64,000 bases of DNA. Source: Silvimonas soli (lineage in GTDB: Bacteria; Pseudomonadota; Gammaproteobacteria; Burkholderiales; Chitinibacteraceae). The notes under the pieces were generated by a model. It had not been told where the DNA came from. It was given only the letters and a program-made list of their open reading frames with translations, and made no database searches. Shown here one piece after another: positions 26,401 through 36,338 of this stretch. Location: the NCBI RefSeq assembly GCF_030035605.1, contig NZ_CP106736.1, positions 4,337,001 to 4,401,000 of the forward strand, written 5' to 3'. Within the stretch, counting starts at the first letter, position 1. Every line of letters begins with the position of its first letter. Made by a program: the position numbers and the translations under genes.

Positions 26401-29307
26401 CTAACCGACGGTGCTGGCCGTCAGTTGTTGCTCCATTTGCAGCAGTACGGTAAATACCGCGCCTCCGTCGGGGTGGTTGCACGCGGTCACGCTGCCGCCG
26501 TGGTCTTCCATGATCTGCTTGCTGATTGCCAGCCCAAGACCAGTGCCGCCAGCCTCGGCCCGTACCCGCGCGCTCTGGATGAACTTGTCAAAGATGGCAT
26601 CCAGTTCGTGTTCCGGAATGCCGGGTCCATGGTCACGCACGGTCAAACCGACCGCAGCGGCGCCTGATGCCAGCGTCGCCTGTTCCAGATAGCGGATTTC
26701 GATAACGCTATCGGGCGGACTGAACTTGATAGCGTTGGATAACAGATTAACCACCACCTGCATCAGTCGCGCCTGGTCAAATACGGCGTAGAGCGGTTCG
26801 CTGTCGTCTTCAATATCCAGCCGCAGATTGAGCGTGCTGAGTAGCGGGGCAATTTCAGAGGCAGCGCCTTGTACTGCCAATTGCAGGCAGTGCCGGGTTT
26901 TGTCGTAGCGCATCTTGTTGGCTTCAAGACGGGACATATCCAGCAAGTCATTCAGCAGCACCAGCAAGCGGTTGCCGCTGGAATGAATGCGCTCAAAATA
27001 GCGCCCCAACGCGCCTGGCTCACCGCGACTGGCCTTGGAAATGCCCATTTCCGAGAAACTCAGAATTGCGTGCATCGGCGTGCGCAGTTCATGCGACATG
27101 TTGGCGAGGAAGGCCGATTTGGAGATATTGGCTTCTTCCGCGGCATCTTTGGCTTCAACCAGCTTGCGTTCAATATCTTTCAGATGCGAGATATTGGTCA
27201 GGAACGCAAAGGCGTATTCCAGGTTGTGTTGCTCATCCAGAATGGCGGCCGAACTCACCAGGAAAGGCTGACGCTCGCCATTGGCGTCAACCAGCGTCAC
27301 CTCAGACAACCGGTTTTCACCGGCACTATCGTTGACCAATGACACCGGGAAAATCTGCAGTGCGGGCTCGCCCCAGATGGTGTGCGGCTGCTCGCCGATC
27401 AAGTCTTCGCGCCGCAAGCCCAGCACCTGGCAAAAGGCGTGGTTTACATCGACGATATGACGATGGGTATCGATCAGGATAAAACCGTCGGCCGTGGTAT
27501 CAATAATGGTGCGTTTCAATCGCTCGGACTGGCGTAGCGCCTGTGCGGCAATACGTTGGGCGGTGACATCTTCGATGACCGTGATCATGCCTTTGCCAGG
27601 GTCGCCAGGCACCAGTGCTTTGGCGTACATCATGGCCCAGAAGCCTGAGTGATCGCGGCGGAACAATTCGATTTCGCCGCGAAACACACCGCCGGTATTG
27701 ATGCGGGCCCAGATGGTGGTGGCTAGCTCGTTGTAACGCGCCTCAGACCCATGAATGACCCGCGTGGGCAGACCAATGATGTCGCTGGCGGCGTAGCCGA
27801 ACAATATTTCAAAAGCCGGATTAACCAGGCGAATGGTATTGCGCACCGACAACATGATGGCCAGCGGACTGGCATCCAGCACTGTACGGATTTCTGCCGT
27901 GCGTTCCAGCACTAGATCTTGCAAGTGGTCGCGGTGGCGCCGCAGTTCGCGTTCGGAGTTTTGTTGCTCGGTGATATCGCGCACCGTGCTGCAGATATAC
28001 GCTTCCTGAAAGAACTCCACGTAATTGAAAGTGATTTCAACAGGCTGCAGCGCGCCTTCCTGATTACGCTGATGCGTAATGTGGACCATCCGTTTTTCGA
28101 GTCGCAGACGCTGCCAGAATTCCTGCCATTGCGGGTCGGTAATGTGTGGATAGAGATCAAGAAAACGTAGCTTGAGCAGTTCGTCGTGGCGGTAGCCTGT
28201 GGTGGTTGAGGCCGCCCGGTTGGCGTAACGCACAAACGCTTGGCGATCAGCCCACAAAATAACGTCTGGCGCTTCATCAACGGTGAACTGGGTAAGGTAG
28301 AGCCGAGACTCGATCTGCTCGACTCGCTTGATTTGCCGTAGCAGCAAGAACAGCAAAACGCTCACGACCAGGATCAGCACCAGTGCCGATACGGCGCGCC
28401 CCAGGAGGTCGCTGTGAAATTTCTGCAGCACGATGTCCAGATCGGACGTCACCATCACGATGATCGGTAGTTCGCCTTCCGACACCAGGAAAGTAACCAG
28501 CGTGTCGCTGCCGGACTGGGTGCTGTCCATGTAAAACGCGCCGTGATTCTGGCGGCTTTGTTCAAAACGCGAGACATTGGCGCTGCGTAAATTGCGGCCC
28601 AGTTCTCGGGTATCCAGCGGGTAATTCAGTAGCAAGATGCCGTCGTTGCGCAACAACTTGATATGCGTGCCCGCTGGCAGCTTGAGTGAGCGATAAAAGC
28701 GGTTGAAATAGTCAGGCTCGATGCCAGCGACCACCGCGCCGCCAAAACTGCCGTCAGGCCGGTCAACGCGATGTGAAACCGGAATATTCCAGGTAGCGGT
28801 GATTTTGCCAATCAGCGGGCCGGAGACCAGAAAACGCGGGTCGGTGCTGTCGCGATGGTATTGCAGCCACGCGCGATCAGAAAAGTCGATATCGTGTGCG
28901 CCCGGATGCGCTGCACTACTGCGCACCACACCCTGTTCATCGACCGTCACGATATCGCTGATTTGCGGAGTCAGCCGCAACTTGTTGCGTAGCTCGCGGG
29001 AGATTTCCTGCGCGTCGGCATTGCCAACACCGCCAGCAATTTCCAGCCGGTCCACCGTGCCTTGAATGGCTTGCTCGGCCGAGATGAACGTGCGGGTGGT
29101 GTGCTCATCCAGCGAGCGGGCCAGCAGCAGATTCTGCCGCCGCGCCTCATCCAGACTGGCATCGTAATCACGCAGGGTGAGCCAGGCGAGTATCAGTCCG
29201 CAGATCAGCAACAAGATCACGTAAAACGCCACCAGCCCGACTCGCATCGGGCGTAGTGACGATTGGCGCGGCAGGGTGGGTCCGCGTGGGCTGAACAGCC
29301 AGGCCAT
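26401..29307 (-). CDS. Cache/multi-PAS sensor histidine kinase, orphan
   Basis: A 968-aa membrane sensor. It has a first membrane helix (about 22-45), a periplasmic double-Cache region to about 300, and a second helix (about 305-330). Three PAS domains follow (roughly 345-455, 475-595 and 600-720), with PAC-type ends such as VRDITEQQ and VIEDVTAQRIA. HisKA has the phospho-acceptor His739 in NMSHELRTPMHAIL, and HATPase_c has N, G1 (DHGPGIP) and G2 (GGTGLGLAI) boxes. There is no receiver domain, and no response regulator gene adjoins, so the partner is elsewhere. It lies between uup (6 nt away) and prfC on the same strand. Confidence 0.94.
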   Translation of the reverse strand: MAWLFSPRGPTLPRQSSLRPMRVGLVAFYVILLLICGLILAWLTLRDYDASLDEARRQNLLLARSLDEHTTRTFISAEQAIQGTVDRLEIAGGVGNADAQEISRELRNKLRLTPQISDIVTVDEQGVVRSSAAHPGAHDIDFSDRAWLQYHRDSTDPRFLVSGPLIGKITATWNIPVSHRVDRPDGSFGGAVVAGIEPDYFNRFYRSLKLPAGTHIKLLRNDGILLLNYPLDTRELGRNLRSANVSRFEQSRQNHGAFYMDSTQSGSDTLVTFLVSEGELPIIVMVTSDLDIVLQKFHSDLLGRAVSALVLILVVSVLLFLLLRQIKRVEQIESRLYLTQFTVDEAPDVILWADRQAFVRYANRAASTTTGYRHDELLKLRFLDLYPHITDPQWQEFWQRLRLEKRMVHITHQRNQEGALQPVEITFNYVEFFQEAYICSTVRDITEQQNSERELRRHRDHLQDLVLERTAEIRTVLDASPLAIMLSVRNTIRLVNPAFEILFGYAASDIIGLPTRVIHGSEARYNELATTIWARINTGGVFRGEIELFRRDHSGFWAMMYAKALVPGDPGKGMITVIEDVTAQRIAAQALRQSERLKRTIIDTTADGFILIDTHRHIVDVNHAFCQVLGLRREDLIGEQPHTIWGEPALQIFPVSLVNDSAGENRLSEVTLVDANGERQPFLVSSAAILDEQHNLEYAFAFLTNISHLKDIERKLVEAKDAAEEANISKSAFLANMSHELRTPMHAILSFSEMGISKASRGEPGALGRYFERIHSSGNRLLVLLNDLLDMSRLEANKMRYDKTRHCLQLAVQGAASEIAPLLSTLNLRLDIEDDSEPLYAVFDQARLMQVVVNLLSNAIKFSPPDSVIEIRYLEQATLASGAAAVGLTVRDHGPGIPEHELDAIFDKFIQSARVRAEAGGTGLGLAISKQIMEDHGGSVTACNHPDGGAVFTVLLQMEQQLTASTVG

Positions 29308-29313
29308 GAATGT

Positions 29314-31227
29314 TTAGCGCCGCGCTTCCAGTTGTTCCCAGCGTTCCAGCTTTTCCATCAAGCTGGTTTCAATGAGTTCTACCCGATTTTGCATCTCACG
29401 TGCCTTTGTTGGGTCGTTCCGGTATAGATCCGGGCTTTGCATTGCATCGTGCAAACTGACTTGTTCCTCTTCCAGCGCGGCGATCTCGGCAGGCAATTTC
29501 TCCAGTTCGCGCTGCTCATTAAAGCTGAGGCGGGCAGGGCGCTGGCGATTGCGATCAGCCTGTTTGTCGCCGGCATTGGTCGATTCTTTGGCGGGCGAAC
29601 TGCTCGCTGCAGCGCTTGCGGCCCGGGCTTGCATCATCCGGGCACGCGCTTGCTGCCAGTCGCTATAACCGCCAGCGTTCTCCAGCAATACGCCGTCGCC
29701 CTCAAAAGCTACAACCTGGGTGACCACGTTGTCCAGGAATGCCCGGTCATGTGAGACCAGAAACACAGTGCCCGGATAATCAATCAGCAACTGTTCCAGC
29801 AATTCGAGAGTGTCGATGTCTAGATCGTTGGTGGGTTCGTCCAGCACCAGCACGTTGGCCGGACGGGTAAACAGGCGCGCCAGCAACAGCCGGTTGCGCT
29901 CACCCCCCGACAAAGACCGCACCGGGCTGCGTGCGCGCTCAGCCGGGAACAGGAATTCTTCCAGATAGCCCATGATGTGTTTGCGGGCGCCGCCAATTTC
30001 GACGAACTCGTTACCTTGGCTGACCACATCGGCCACGGTGGCGTTTTCGTCCAGTTGCTCACGGAACTGGTCGAAATACGCCACTTCGATTTTGGTACCG
30101 CGTTGAATGGTGCCGGAATCAGCTTCCAGTTCGCCCAGCACCATCTTCAGGAAAGTGGTTTTGCCCACGCCGTTCGGGCCGACCAAACCAATCTTGTCGC
30201 CACGAATCAAGCGACTGGTGAAGTCTTTCAGAATGATCTTGCTGCCGAAGGACTTGGTGGCGTTTTCAAACTCGGCAATCAGCTTGCCTGAGCGCTCGCC
30301 CGCATCCAGCTGGAACGAGACATTGCCAATGCGTTCACGCCGCGCTGCGCGTTCGCGACGCAGTTTTTCCAGTTGCCGCACGCGGCCTTCATTGCGGGTA
30401 CGACGCGCTTCCACGCCTTTGCGAATCCAGACTTCTTCTTGCGCCAGCACTTTGTCGAACTTGCGATTTACCGTTTCTTCCTGGGCGATCAGTTCGGCCT
30501 TGCGCACTTCATAGGTCGAGAAATTGCCTGGGAAACTGGCGATATTGCCGCGATCCAGCTCGATGATGCGCGTGGCGACATTATCCAGAAAGCGTCGATC
30601 GTGAGTAATAAACAGCACGCTGCCGGAGAAGTTGTTGAGCAAACCTTCCAGCCATTCAATGGCGCTGACGTCCAGATGGTTGGTCGGCTCATCCAGCAAC
30701 AATATTTGCGGCTCGCTCACCAAGGCGCGAGCCAGCGCTACGCGTTTTTTCCAGCCGCCCGACAATTCGGAGACCAGCGTTTGTGGTGGCAAACCCAGAT
30801 GGGTAAGAGTGCCGGCGATCAGCACATCAAAACGCCAGCCATCGCGAGCTTCCAGTTCGTGCTGCAAATCCATCAGGCGGGACAACGCCTCTTCACTGCC
30901 GTCTTGAGTTTCGGCGCAGGCGTGGTAATCAATCAGAATCTGCCGCAAATCGCCCAAGCCTTCGGCGACGGCTTCAAAAACAGTTTGGCCAGGCTGAAAC
31001 TCAGGCTCTTGCGCTACAAATGCCAGACGAGCGTTCTGGCTGACACGAATGGCGCCTTCATCCAGCGTTGCCACTCCGGCAATTGCCTTGAGCAAGGTTG
31101 ACTTGCCCTGACCATTGCGGCCAATCAGCCCAACGCGCTCGCCTTCCTCCAGCGAGAAAGTGGCGTGGTCAAGCAAGGGCCAGTGACCATAGGCAAGGCT
31201 GGCATTTTCGACGTAAAGCAAAGGCAT
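29314..31227 (-). CDS. uup: ABC-F family ATPase Uup
   Basis: A soluble tandem-ATPase ABC-F protein implicated in ribosome/replication-linked functions. The 637-aa product has Walker A GRNGQGKST and GPNGVGKTT, signatures LSGGWKKR and LSGGERNR, two LLLDEPTNHLD/LVLDEPTNDLD Walker B motifs, an inter-domain linker rich in Arg/Lys, and a C-terminal coiled-coil extension from about 550 that marks Uup. The ATG at 31227 has AGGA 8 nt upstream. Confidence 0.95.
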   Translation of the reverse strand: MPLLYVENASLAYGHWPLLDHATFSLEEGERVGLIGRNGQGKSTLLKAIAGVATLDEGAIRVSQNARLAFVAQEPEFQPGQTVFEAVAEGLGDLRQILIDYHACAETQDGSEEALSRLMDLQHELEARDGWRFDVLIAGTLTHLGLPPQTLVSELSGGWKKRVALARALVSEPQILLLDEPTNHLDVSAIEWLEGLLNNFSGSVLFITHDRRFLDNVATRIIELDRGNIASFPGNFSTYEVRKAELIAQEETVNRKFDKVLAQEEVWIRKGVEARRTRNEGRVRQLEKLRRERAARRERIGNVSFQLDAGERSGKLIAEFENATKSFGSKIILKDFTSRLIRGDKIGLVGPNGVGKTTFLKMVLGELEADSGTIQRGTKIEVAYFDQFREQLDENATVADVVSQGNEFVEIGGARKHIMGYLEEFLFPAERARSPVRSLSGGERNRLLLARLFTRPANVLVLDEPTNDLDIDTLELLEQLLIDYPGTVFLVSHDRAFLDNVVTQVVAFEGDGVLLENAGGYSDWQQARARMMQARAASAAASSSPAKESTNAGDKQADRNRQRPARLSFNEQRELEKLPAEIAALEEEQVSLHDAMQSPDLYRNDPTKAREMQNRVELIETSLMEKLERWEQLEARR

Positions 31228-31517
31228 TTCAGATTCCTGAACGGTGATCCATAAGGGTTTATGTTTTTGATTTGAGCTTTTACACCCGCTTGGATACCCG
31301 CTTTGTGTGGGCTGTATCCGGGCCAATCTGGCGCGACCCGCCATTCTACCAATTCAAACGCCCGCTTGACTGTCTATCCGCGTAATCCTGGTAACATGGT
31401 GTGGTTTTCGATACCGTCAGCCTGTTCCTGGTGAGGTAATCCATTTGCCGGGAAAATTCCCAGCGCAATGCCTCGGTAGTCTATGCTGGACCGAAATGAC
31501 CACCCGGAGGACGCCCC

Positions 31518-31778
31518 ATGGCCCAGAAACTGTTTTACCAATTTGATGCCGATGAACAAACCAGTTTCATCAGCGCATGTGAGCGCCACGGTTATGTTTA
31601 CGAAGATTTTGATGTGGTTGCCAATGACTCATTCCTGAATGGCAGCGCCGGGGCGCACCAGCGGGAGGTCAGTGTGGCCAGGTTTGACCGCATCAAGCTC
31701 TATCTGGGTGAGAGCAACACCGGTTGGCTGCACGAATTTGAAACCGATCTGGCGAAAGGCAATTTTTCCCAGCTCTGA
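31518..31778 (+). CDS. Small hypothetical protein (86 aa)
   Basis: Not recognised. Acidic soluble protein with YQFDADEQTSFISACERHGYVYEDFDVV at its start and WLHEF near the end; no membrane segment. It has a strong ribosome site (CGGAGGA, 8 nt upstream of the ATG). The next small gene, 73 bases downstream, has a similar size and a weakly similar pattern (ED-F, then a W-containing C-terminal block). Confidence 0.7.
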   Translation: MAQKLFYQFDADEQTSFISACERHGYVYEDFDVVANDSFLNGSAGAHQREVSVARFDRIKLYLGESNTGWLHEFETDLAKGNFSQL

Positions 31779-31851
31779 ATGAGCGGGGTCGTGCGGTAAC
31801 GATACGGCAGATATGATAGACGGATTGCCATAATGACAAAGAGAGGGCTGG

Positions 31852-32103
31852 ATGGCGCAAGCGAGTATTGATGATTTGCCTTGGGATCAGCGTGTTGCGC
31901 TGGACGCCGCCCTGGAAGCGTTGTCTTTGACCCATGAGGATTTTCGCTTCCGGATTGAAGAGGGCTCATGGTTGAGTCAGAACGGCGTCAATCCAGCACG
32001 TATCACGGTGGAACGGCTAGCAGACGGTAAAGTCGAACACTACAGTTTTGCCGACGGCGAAACTAACTGGACGCAACGTCTGGTGCATAATTTCGCGGCA
32101 TGA
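31852..32103 (+). CDS. Small hypothetical protein (83 aa)
   Basis: Not recognised. Acidic soluble protein (SIDDLPWDQRVALDAALEAL, then HEDFRF, WLSQNG, ITVERLADGKVEHYSF, NWTQRLVHNF). GAGAGG precedes the ATG at 31852 by 6 nt. Possibly a distant paralogue of the preceding 86-aa gene: the ED-F, R-V-x-R and C-terminal Trp positions can be aligned, but identity is low and the relation is uncertain. Confidence 0.65.
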   Translation: MAQASIDDLPWDQRVALDAALEALSLTHEDFRFRIEEGSWLSQNGVNPARITVERLADGKVEHYSFADGETNWTQRLVHNFAA

Positions 32104-32223
32104 ACGGCCTGTCTGCGTCTTTCTGCGATAAGGCGAAAGACAGGCGTTATCTGCTACGGCGGGCTCCTGAATTCAACCTTCTGTGATCTGATTACTGGCT
32201 TTCGATGCGCGCTGCCCTCTACA

Positions 32224-33681
32224 ATGCTCGCCATGAACCAGGCCAAACCCCTGATTTACCTTTTATTGTTGGCGCTCGCTTTTGGCAGCAGCAATGCAGT
32301 TGCTGCCAACCATGGAGGCAAACGCCCACGCGCCGTTGCCAGCCAGAAAAGCGAACATCCGGCACTCAATACTCCCACCGACCTTGGGGATCAGGATTTT
32401 GATCCGGCCAATCCGCCGGGGCAGATTCGCGTATTGGTCGCGCTGGGTCCATCCACCTTTTTCTTCCAGAATGGCCGTCCGCACGGGGTGGAGTACGCCA
32501 TGCTGCTGGAGCTGGAAAAATACCTCAATCGCAATCGCCCCAAGGCCCGTCCGCCGACCAAACTGATGTTTGTGCCGGTCGATGCCGGGGAGTTGATTCC
32601 ATCATTGCGTGCCGGCAAGGGTGATATCGCCGCCGGTTTGATGCCGGTGAATGAGGGGGCCAAGCAACTGGTGGCATTTACCCAGCCCTATTTGCGTGAT
32701 CAGTGGTGTGTGGTGCAGAACCGTAACGCCACGCCTTTGACTGACATGCAGTCGGTCAATGGCAAAACACTGACGGAATCCGCTGGTAGTTACGCCCGGC
32801 GTCTGTTGCTGGATTACCCCAAGGTCAACGTGCGGGATGCGCCAATGGGCAGCACCGCCGAAAACGTACTCGGCCAGGTGCAGTCGGACGATACCCAAGC
32901 CACTTTGGCTAGCCGTTATGTGGTGGATTTATGGGGCAAAAAATTCGAGAAACTGCGCCCTGACGCCTGTATCGACACTAACGTGGACGTAGCGTGGGCG
33001 GTCGACCAGGGCAAGCCGCAACTGCTGGCTGAAATCAACCGGTTTATTTCGACCAGTGGTGCCGGTATCGCTGAGCGGGCGCTAAAGCTGACACAGCGCT
33101 ATTTGCCCAGCGATGCCAAGGTGGCCAATCCTAACCAGCTTAGTGCTTATGACAAGCTCGGTTTCTTTGCACCGATGTTCCAGCTAGTGGCTTCAGCCAA
33201 CAATATGGACTGGATGTTGCTCGCCGCCATCGGCCAGCGGGAAAGCACGCTCAAACCGGTGATTCGGCAAAATGGCCCGACCGGGTTAATGCAGATCAAC
33301 CCGTCTACAGCCCGCAAAATGGGCGTAACCAATCCGCACGACAATCAACAGAATGTCACTGCTGCCGCGCGTTACCTGGCGTATTTGCGCGATATTTTCA
33401 GCACACCGGGCATAGAGCCGGATGACCAGCTCAATTTCATGATTGCCGCGTACAACGCCGGGGAAGGGCGCATTCAGCAATTGCGCAAAAAGGCCCAGGC
33501 GCAAGGGCTGGATCCGAACCGTTGGGAAGGCAATGTGGAGAAAGTGGCGAAGCAGACCGTTGGCAACCGCCTGCTGGATTATGTTTCTACCGTCAATCGC
33601 TACTACCTAGCTTACCAGGGTGCATCCCGTGCTGCCTCGGCGCCGCTGGATGCGTCGGCTACGGCGGCTGTCGCTCAATAG
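32224..33681 (+). CDS. MltF-like membrane-bound lytic murein transglycosylase
   Basis: Cleaves peptidoglycan glycan strands to 1,6-anhydro-muropeptides in the periplasm. The 485-aa protein has a signal peptide (LLLLALAFGSSNAVA), an N-terminal periplasmic solute-binding-like domain (about 65-290), and a C-terminal SLT domain with catalytic Glu340 in IGQRESTLKP, followed by GPTGLMQINPSTA and AAYNAGEGRI. That domain order is that of MltF. The start could also be ATG 32233. The products could feed the AnmK recycling enzyme encoded in this window. A strong terminator follows. Confidence 0.92.
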   Translation: MLAMNQAKPLIYLLLLALAFGSSNAVAANHGGKRPRAVASQKSEHPALNTPTDLGDQDFDPANPPGQIRVLVALGPSTFFFQNGRPHGVEYAMLLELEKYLNRNRPKARPPTKLMFVPVDAGELIPSLRAGKGDIAAGLMPVNEGAKQLVAFTQPYLRDQWCVVQNRNATPLTDMQSVNGKTLTESAGSYARRLLLDYPKVNVRDAPMGSTAENVLGQVQSDDTQATLASRYVVDLWGKKFEKLRPDACIDTNVDVAWAVDQGKPQLLAEINRFISTSGAGIAERALKLTQRYLPSDAKVANPNQLSAYDKLGFFAPMFQLVASANNMDWMLLAAIGQRESTLKPVIRQNGPTGLMQINPSTARKMGVTNPHDNQQNVTAAARYLAYLRDIFSTPGIEPDDQLNFMIAAYNAGEGRIQQLRKKAQAQGLDPNRWEGNVEKVAKQTVGNRLLDYVSTVNRYYLAYQGASRAASAPLDASATAAVAQ

Positions 33682-33696
33682 ATGGAGCGTGCGGTG

Positions 33697-33739
33697 ATTA
33701 AAAAACCAACCCGGCATCAGGCCGGGTTGGTTTTTTAAT
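33697..33739. terminator. Bidirectional terminator between the mltF-like gene and glnD
   Basis: A perfect 19-bp inverted repeat (ATTAAAAAACCAACCCGGC and complement, 5-nt loop) serving both convergent genes. Confidence 0.95.
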
Positions 33740-33751
33740 GATAAAGCACGA

Positions 33752-36319
33752 TTACACCTGCAAGGCCGCCAGGAGATCGCCTTCCAGATGGCGCACGGCG
33801 CGCTCGTCATCCAGAATCGGCCCGGAAATCAGGAAGTTATCTTCCGCCCGTTCGCCTAATGTCATGATCTTGGCCGACTGGATTTCGATGCGGTTGCTGG
33901 CCAGAATGCGGGCGATTGTCGACAGCAAACCGGTACGGTCACCCGCAGTGATCGACAACACCTGATATTGCCCACCGCGCTCATCTGCGCTGATTTCCAC
34001 GCGCGGTTGAATCGGGAAGTGCTTGAGCTGGCGGGAGACACGCGCTTTACCGCCGGCAACCAGCGGCGCTTGGCGCGCAATCTGGCTGGCCAGTTCGTAT
34101 TCCACATAACCAATCAGATCGCGATAAGCCTCGTTCGCGTGGTCCGGGATGTACACGTAGAAACTGTCCAGCGCATAGCCGTGGCGCGTGGTGTGAATAT
34201 GCGCATCAAAAATGCTGTAACCGGCTTTTTCAAAGAAGGCGCAGATGCGCGCAAACAAATCGGCAACGTCTTTGGTGTAAACCATGACTTGCAGACCCTC
34301 ACCAGACTCCGACAGCTTCGCGCGCACAATGGGCACGTCGGTATCCAGCCGCGAGAACAACTGACGGGTGTGCCAGGCGATTTCGCGGGCGTCATGACGC
34401 AGGAAATACACCGTGTCCAGTTGCGACCAGAACGGCTCGTGCACGTCATCGCGCAAGCCATACAGCCGCAGCAGTCGCAAAGCCTCGGCCTGGCGGTCTT
34501 CCAGCCACGTTTGCGCCGGGATATTTTTGCTGTTGAGGTAACGCTGGGTCGCTTTGAATAAATCTTCCAGCAGCTTGGCCTTCCACGCATTCCAGACCTT
34601 GGGGCTGGTACCGCGAATATCCGCTACGGTGAGCAGATACAAAGCGCTGAGATGGCGTTGGTCGCCCACCATGGCAGCAAATTCTTCCACCACTTCCGGG
34701 TCATAAACGTCGCGTTTTTGCGCGAATGACGACATCACCAGATGCTGACGTACCAGCCACGGAATCAGTTTGACGTCATCCGGATGCAGCGGGTGCGCGG
34801 CGCAGAAATCTGCGGCAATTTTTTCACCCAAAGTGGAGTGATCTCCACCGCGGCCTTTGCCGATATCGTGGAACAGCGCGGCCAGATATAGCGCTTCGGG
34901 CCGATCAAATTCGGCAATCAACCGCGAGCAAAACGGATATTCGTGGGTGAACGCCGCGACCGCAAAACGGCGCACATTGCGCAACACCATCAGGGTGTGT
35001 TCATCCACCGTATAGACGTGAAACAGGTCGTGCTGCATGCGCCCGACAATGTCGCCAAATTGCGGAATGTAACGACCCAGCACGCCGTACTGATTCATGC
35101 GCCGCAAAATGCGCGTCAAACCTGCCGGTTGCCGGAAAAGGTCGATAAACAATTGCTTGTTACGCGGATTGGTGCGGAAATTGTCATCAATCAGTGAGCG
35201 GGCGTGCCACAACGCTCGCAAGGTCTCTGGAGCAATATCGGCGGCATAGTTTTCTTGCTCGAACACCAGGAACAATTCAAGAATGGCAGACGGGTCTTGC
35301 TCGAACACGGTCGGATGGGTGATTTCCAGCACCGGTCCGCGCAGCTGAAAGCGTTCGTTGATCGGGGTGATTTCCACGCCAATCTGCGAAAAAATCCGTT
35401 TACGCAATGCCTGGACCAGCAATGGCGTGAGCTGGCTGACCACACGCGCTGCCAGATAATACTGCGCCATCAACTGTTCACTGGCCCGCTGCCGGTTGTT
35501 GTCGACATAGCCAAAATCTGCAGCCAGCGGGTTTTGGTAGTCGAACAGGATGCGGTCTTCGTGGCGCTTGGCAGTCCAGTGCAACTGGATGCGAATGCAG
35601 CGCAAAACCCGCTCCGCGTGGCGCAATTTCTGACTTTCTTCGCGGGTGAGCATGCCCATGGCGGCCAGCTTGCGCCAGTTGTTGCCCAGGCCCAATGCCG
35701 CGGCAATCCAGCCAATCAGATGTAGATCGCGCAGGCCACCCGGCGCTTCTTTAATGTTGGGCTCCAACTTGTAGGTCGCACTCAGGAAGCGACCGTATCG
35801 CGCCTGTTGTTCCAGCAATTTGGCGTCAAAGAACTCTTTCGGGTCGATGTGTCGGTAAACGGTTTCGCGAAAGCGGGCAAAACGTTGTTGATCGCCCGTC
35901 AGGCAACGCGATTCCAGCAACGCCGTTTGCACGGTAATGTCTTTTTCCGCTTCAGCCAGACAATCAGCCATGGTGCGCACGCTGTGGCCCACTTCCAGTC
36001 CGATATCCCACAACTCCCCGACAAACACCTCCAGCTTTTCCAGCAAGGCGGGTGACGGTTGATCCGGCAATAGAATCAGCAGATCAATATCAGAGTACGG
36101 ATACAACTCGCCACGACCATAGCCGCCGACGGCCACCAGCAGCACTTGCCCAGGGAACTGGTGCCTGTCCCACAACTCGATCAGCGTGCGATCAGTCAGA
36201 TGCGCCAAGGCTTGCAGCAATGGCGCGGCCTTGGACGGGTCGCTGAACTTGCGCCGCAACTCAGCTTTCTGGGCGGCGTGATACTCACGCAGGGCAACGA
36301 CGGAGCGCAGGGCAGTCAT
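33752..36319 (-). CDS. glnD: Bifunctional PII uridylyltransferase/uridylyl-removing enzyme
   Basis: Senses glutamine and uridylylates or deuridylylates PII proteins. The 855-aa product (ATG 36319; a TTG at 36346 is also open) has the nucleotidyltransferase motif GGYGRGELYPYSDIDLL, a GlnD-specific central region, an HD domain with FHDIGKGRGGDHS, and two C-terminal ACT domains (VMVYTKDVADLFARI and LSITAGDRTGLLSTIARIL). Length is normal (E. coli 890). It begins just downstream of map. Confidence 0.97.
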   Translation of the reverse strand: MTALRSVVALREYHAAQKAELRRKFSDPSKAAPLLQALAHLTDRTLIELWDRHQFPGQVLLVAVGGYGRGELYPYSDIDLLILLPDQPSPALLEKLEVFVGELWDIGLEVGHSVRTMADCLAEAEKDITVQTALLESRCLTGDQQRFARFRETVYRHIDPKEFFDAKLLEQQARYGRFLSATYKLEPNIKEAPGGLRDLHLIGWIAAALGLGNNWRKLAAMGMLTREESQKLRHAERVLRCIRIQLHWTAKRHEDRILFDYQNPLAADFGYVDNNRQRASEQLMAQYYLAARVVSQLTPLLVQALRKRIFSQIGVEITPINERFQLRGPVLEITHPTVFEQDPSAILELFLVFEQENYAADIAPETLRALWHARSLIDDNFRTNPRNKQLFIDLFRQPAGLTRILRRMNQYGVLGRYIPQFGDIVGRMQHDLFHVYTVDEHTLMVLRNVRRFAVAAFTHEYPFCSRLIAEFDRPEALYLAALFHDIGKGRGGDHSTLGEKIAADFCAAHPLHPDDVKLIPWLVRQHLVMSSFAQKRDVYDPEVVEEFAAMVGDQRHLSALYLLTVADIRGTSPKVWNAWKAKLLEDLFKATQRYLNSKNIPAQTWLEDRQAEALRLLRLYGLRDDVHEPFWSQLDTVYFLRHDAREIAWHTRQLFSRLDTDVPIVRAKLSESGEGLQVMVYTKDVADLFARICAFFEKAGYSIFDAHIHTTRHGYALDSFYVYIPDHANEAYRDLIGYVEYELASQIARQAPLVAGGKARVSRQLKHFPIQPRVEISADERGGQYQVLSITAGDRTGLLSTIARILASNRIEIQSAKIMTLGERAEDNFLISGPILDDERAVRHLEGDLLAALQV

Positions 36320-36338
36320 GGCAGGTTGGGGTTCCGGT

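Noticed and set aside
32106..32150. Terminator between the small unknown genes and the mltF-like gene
   Set aside because: A GCCTGTC...GACAGGC stem exists but has a 6-nt bulge and no following T tract.
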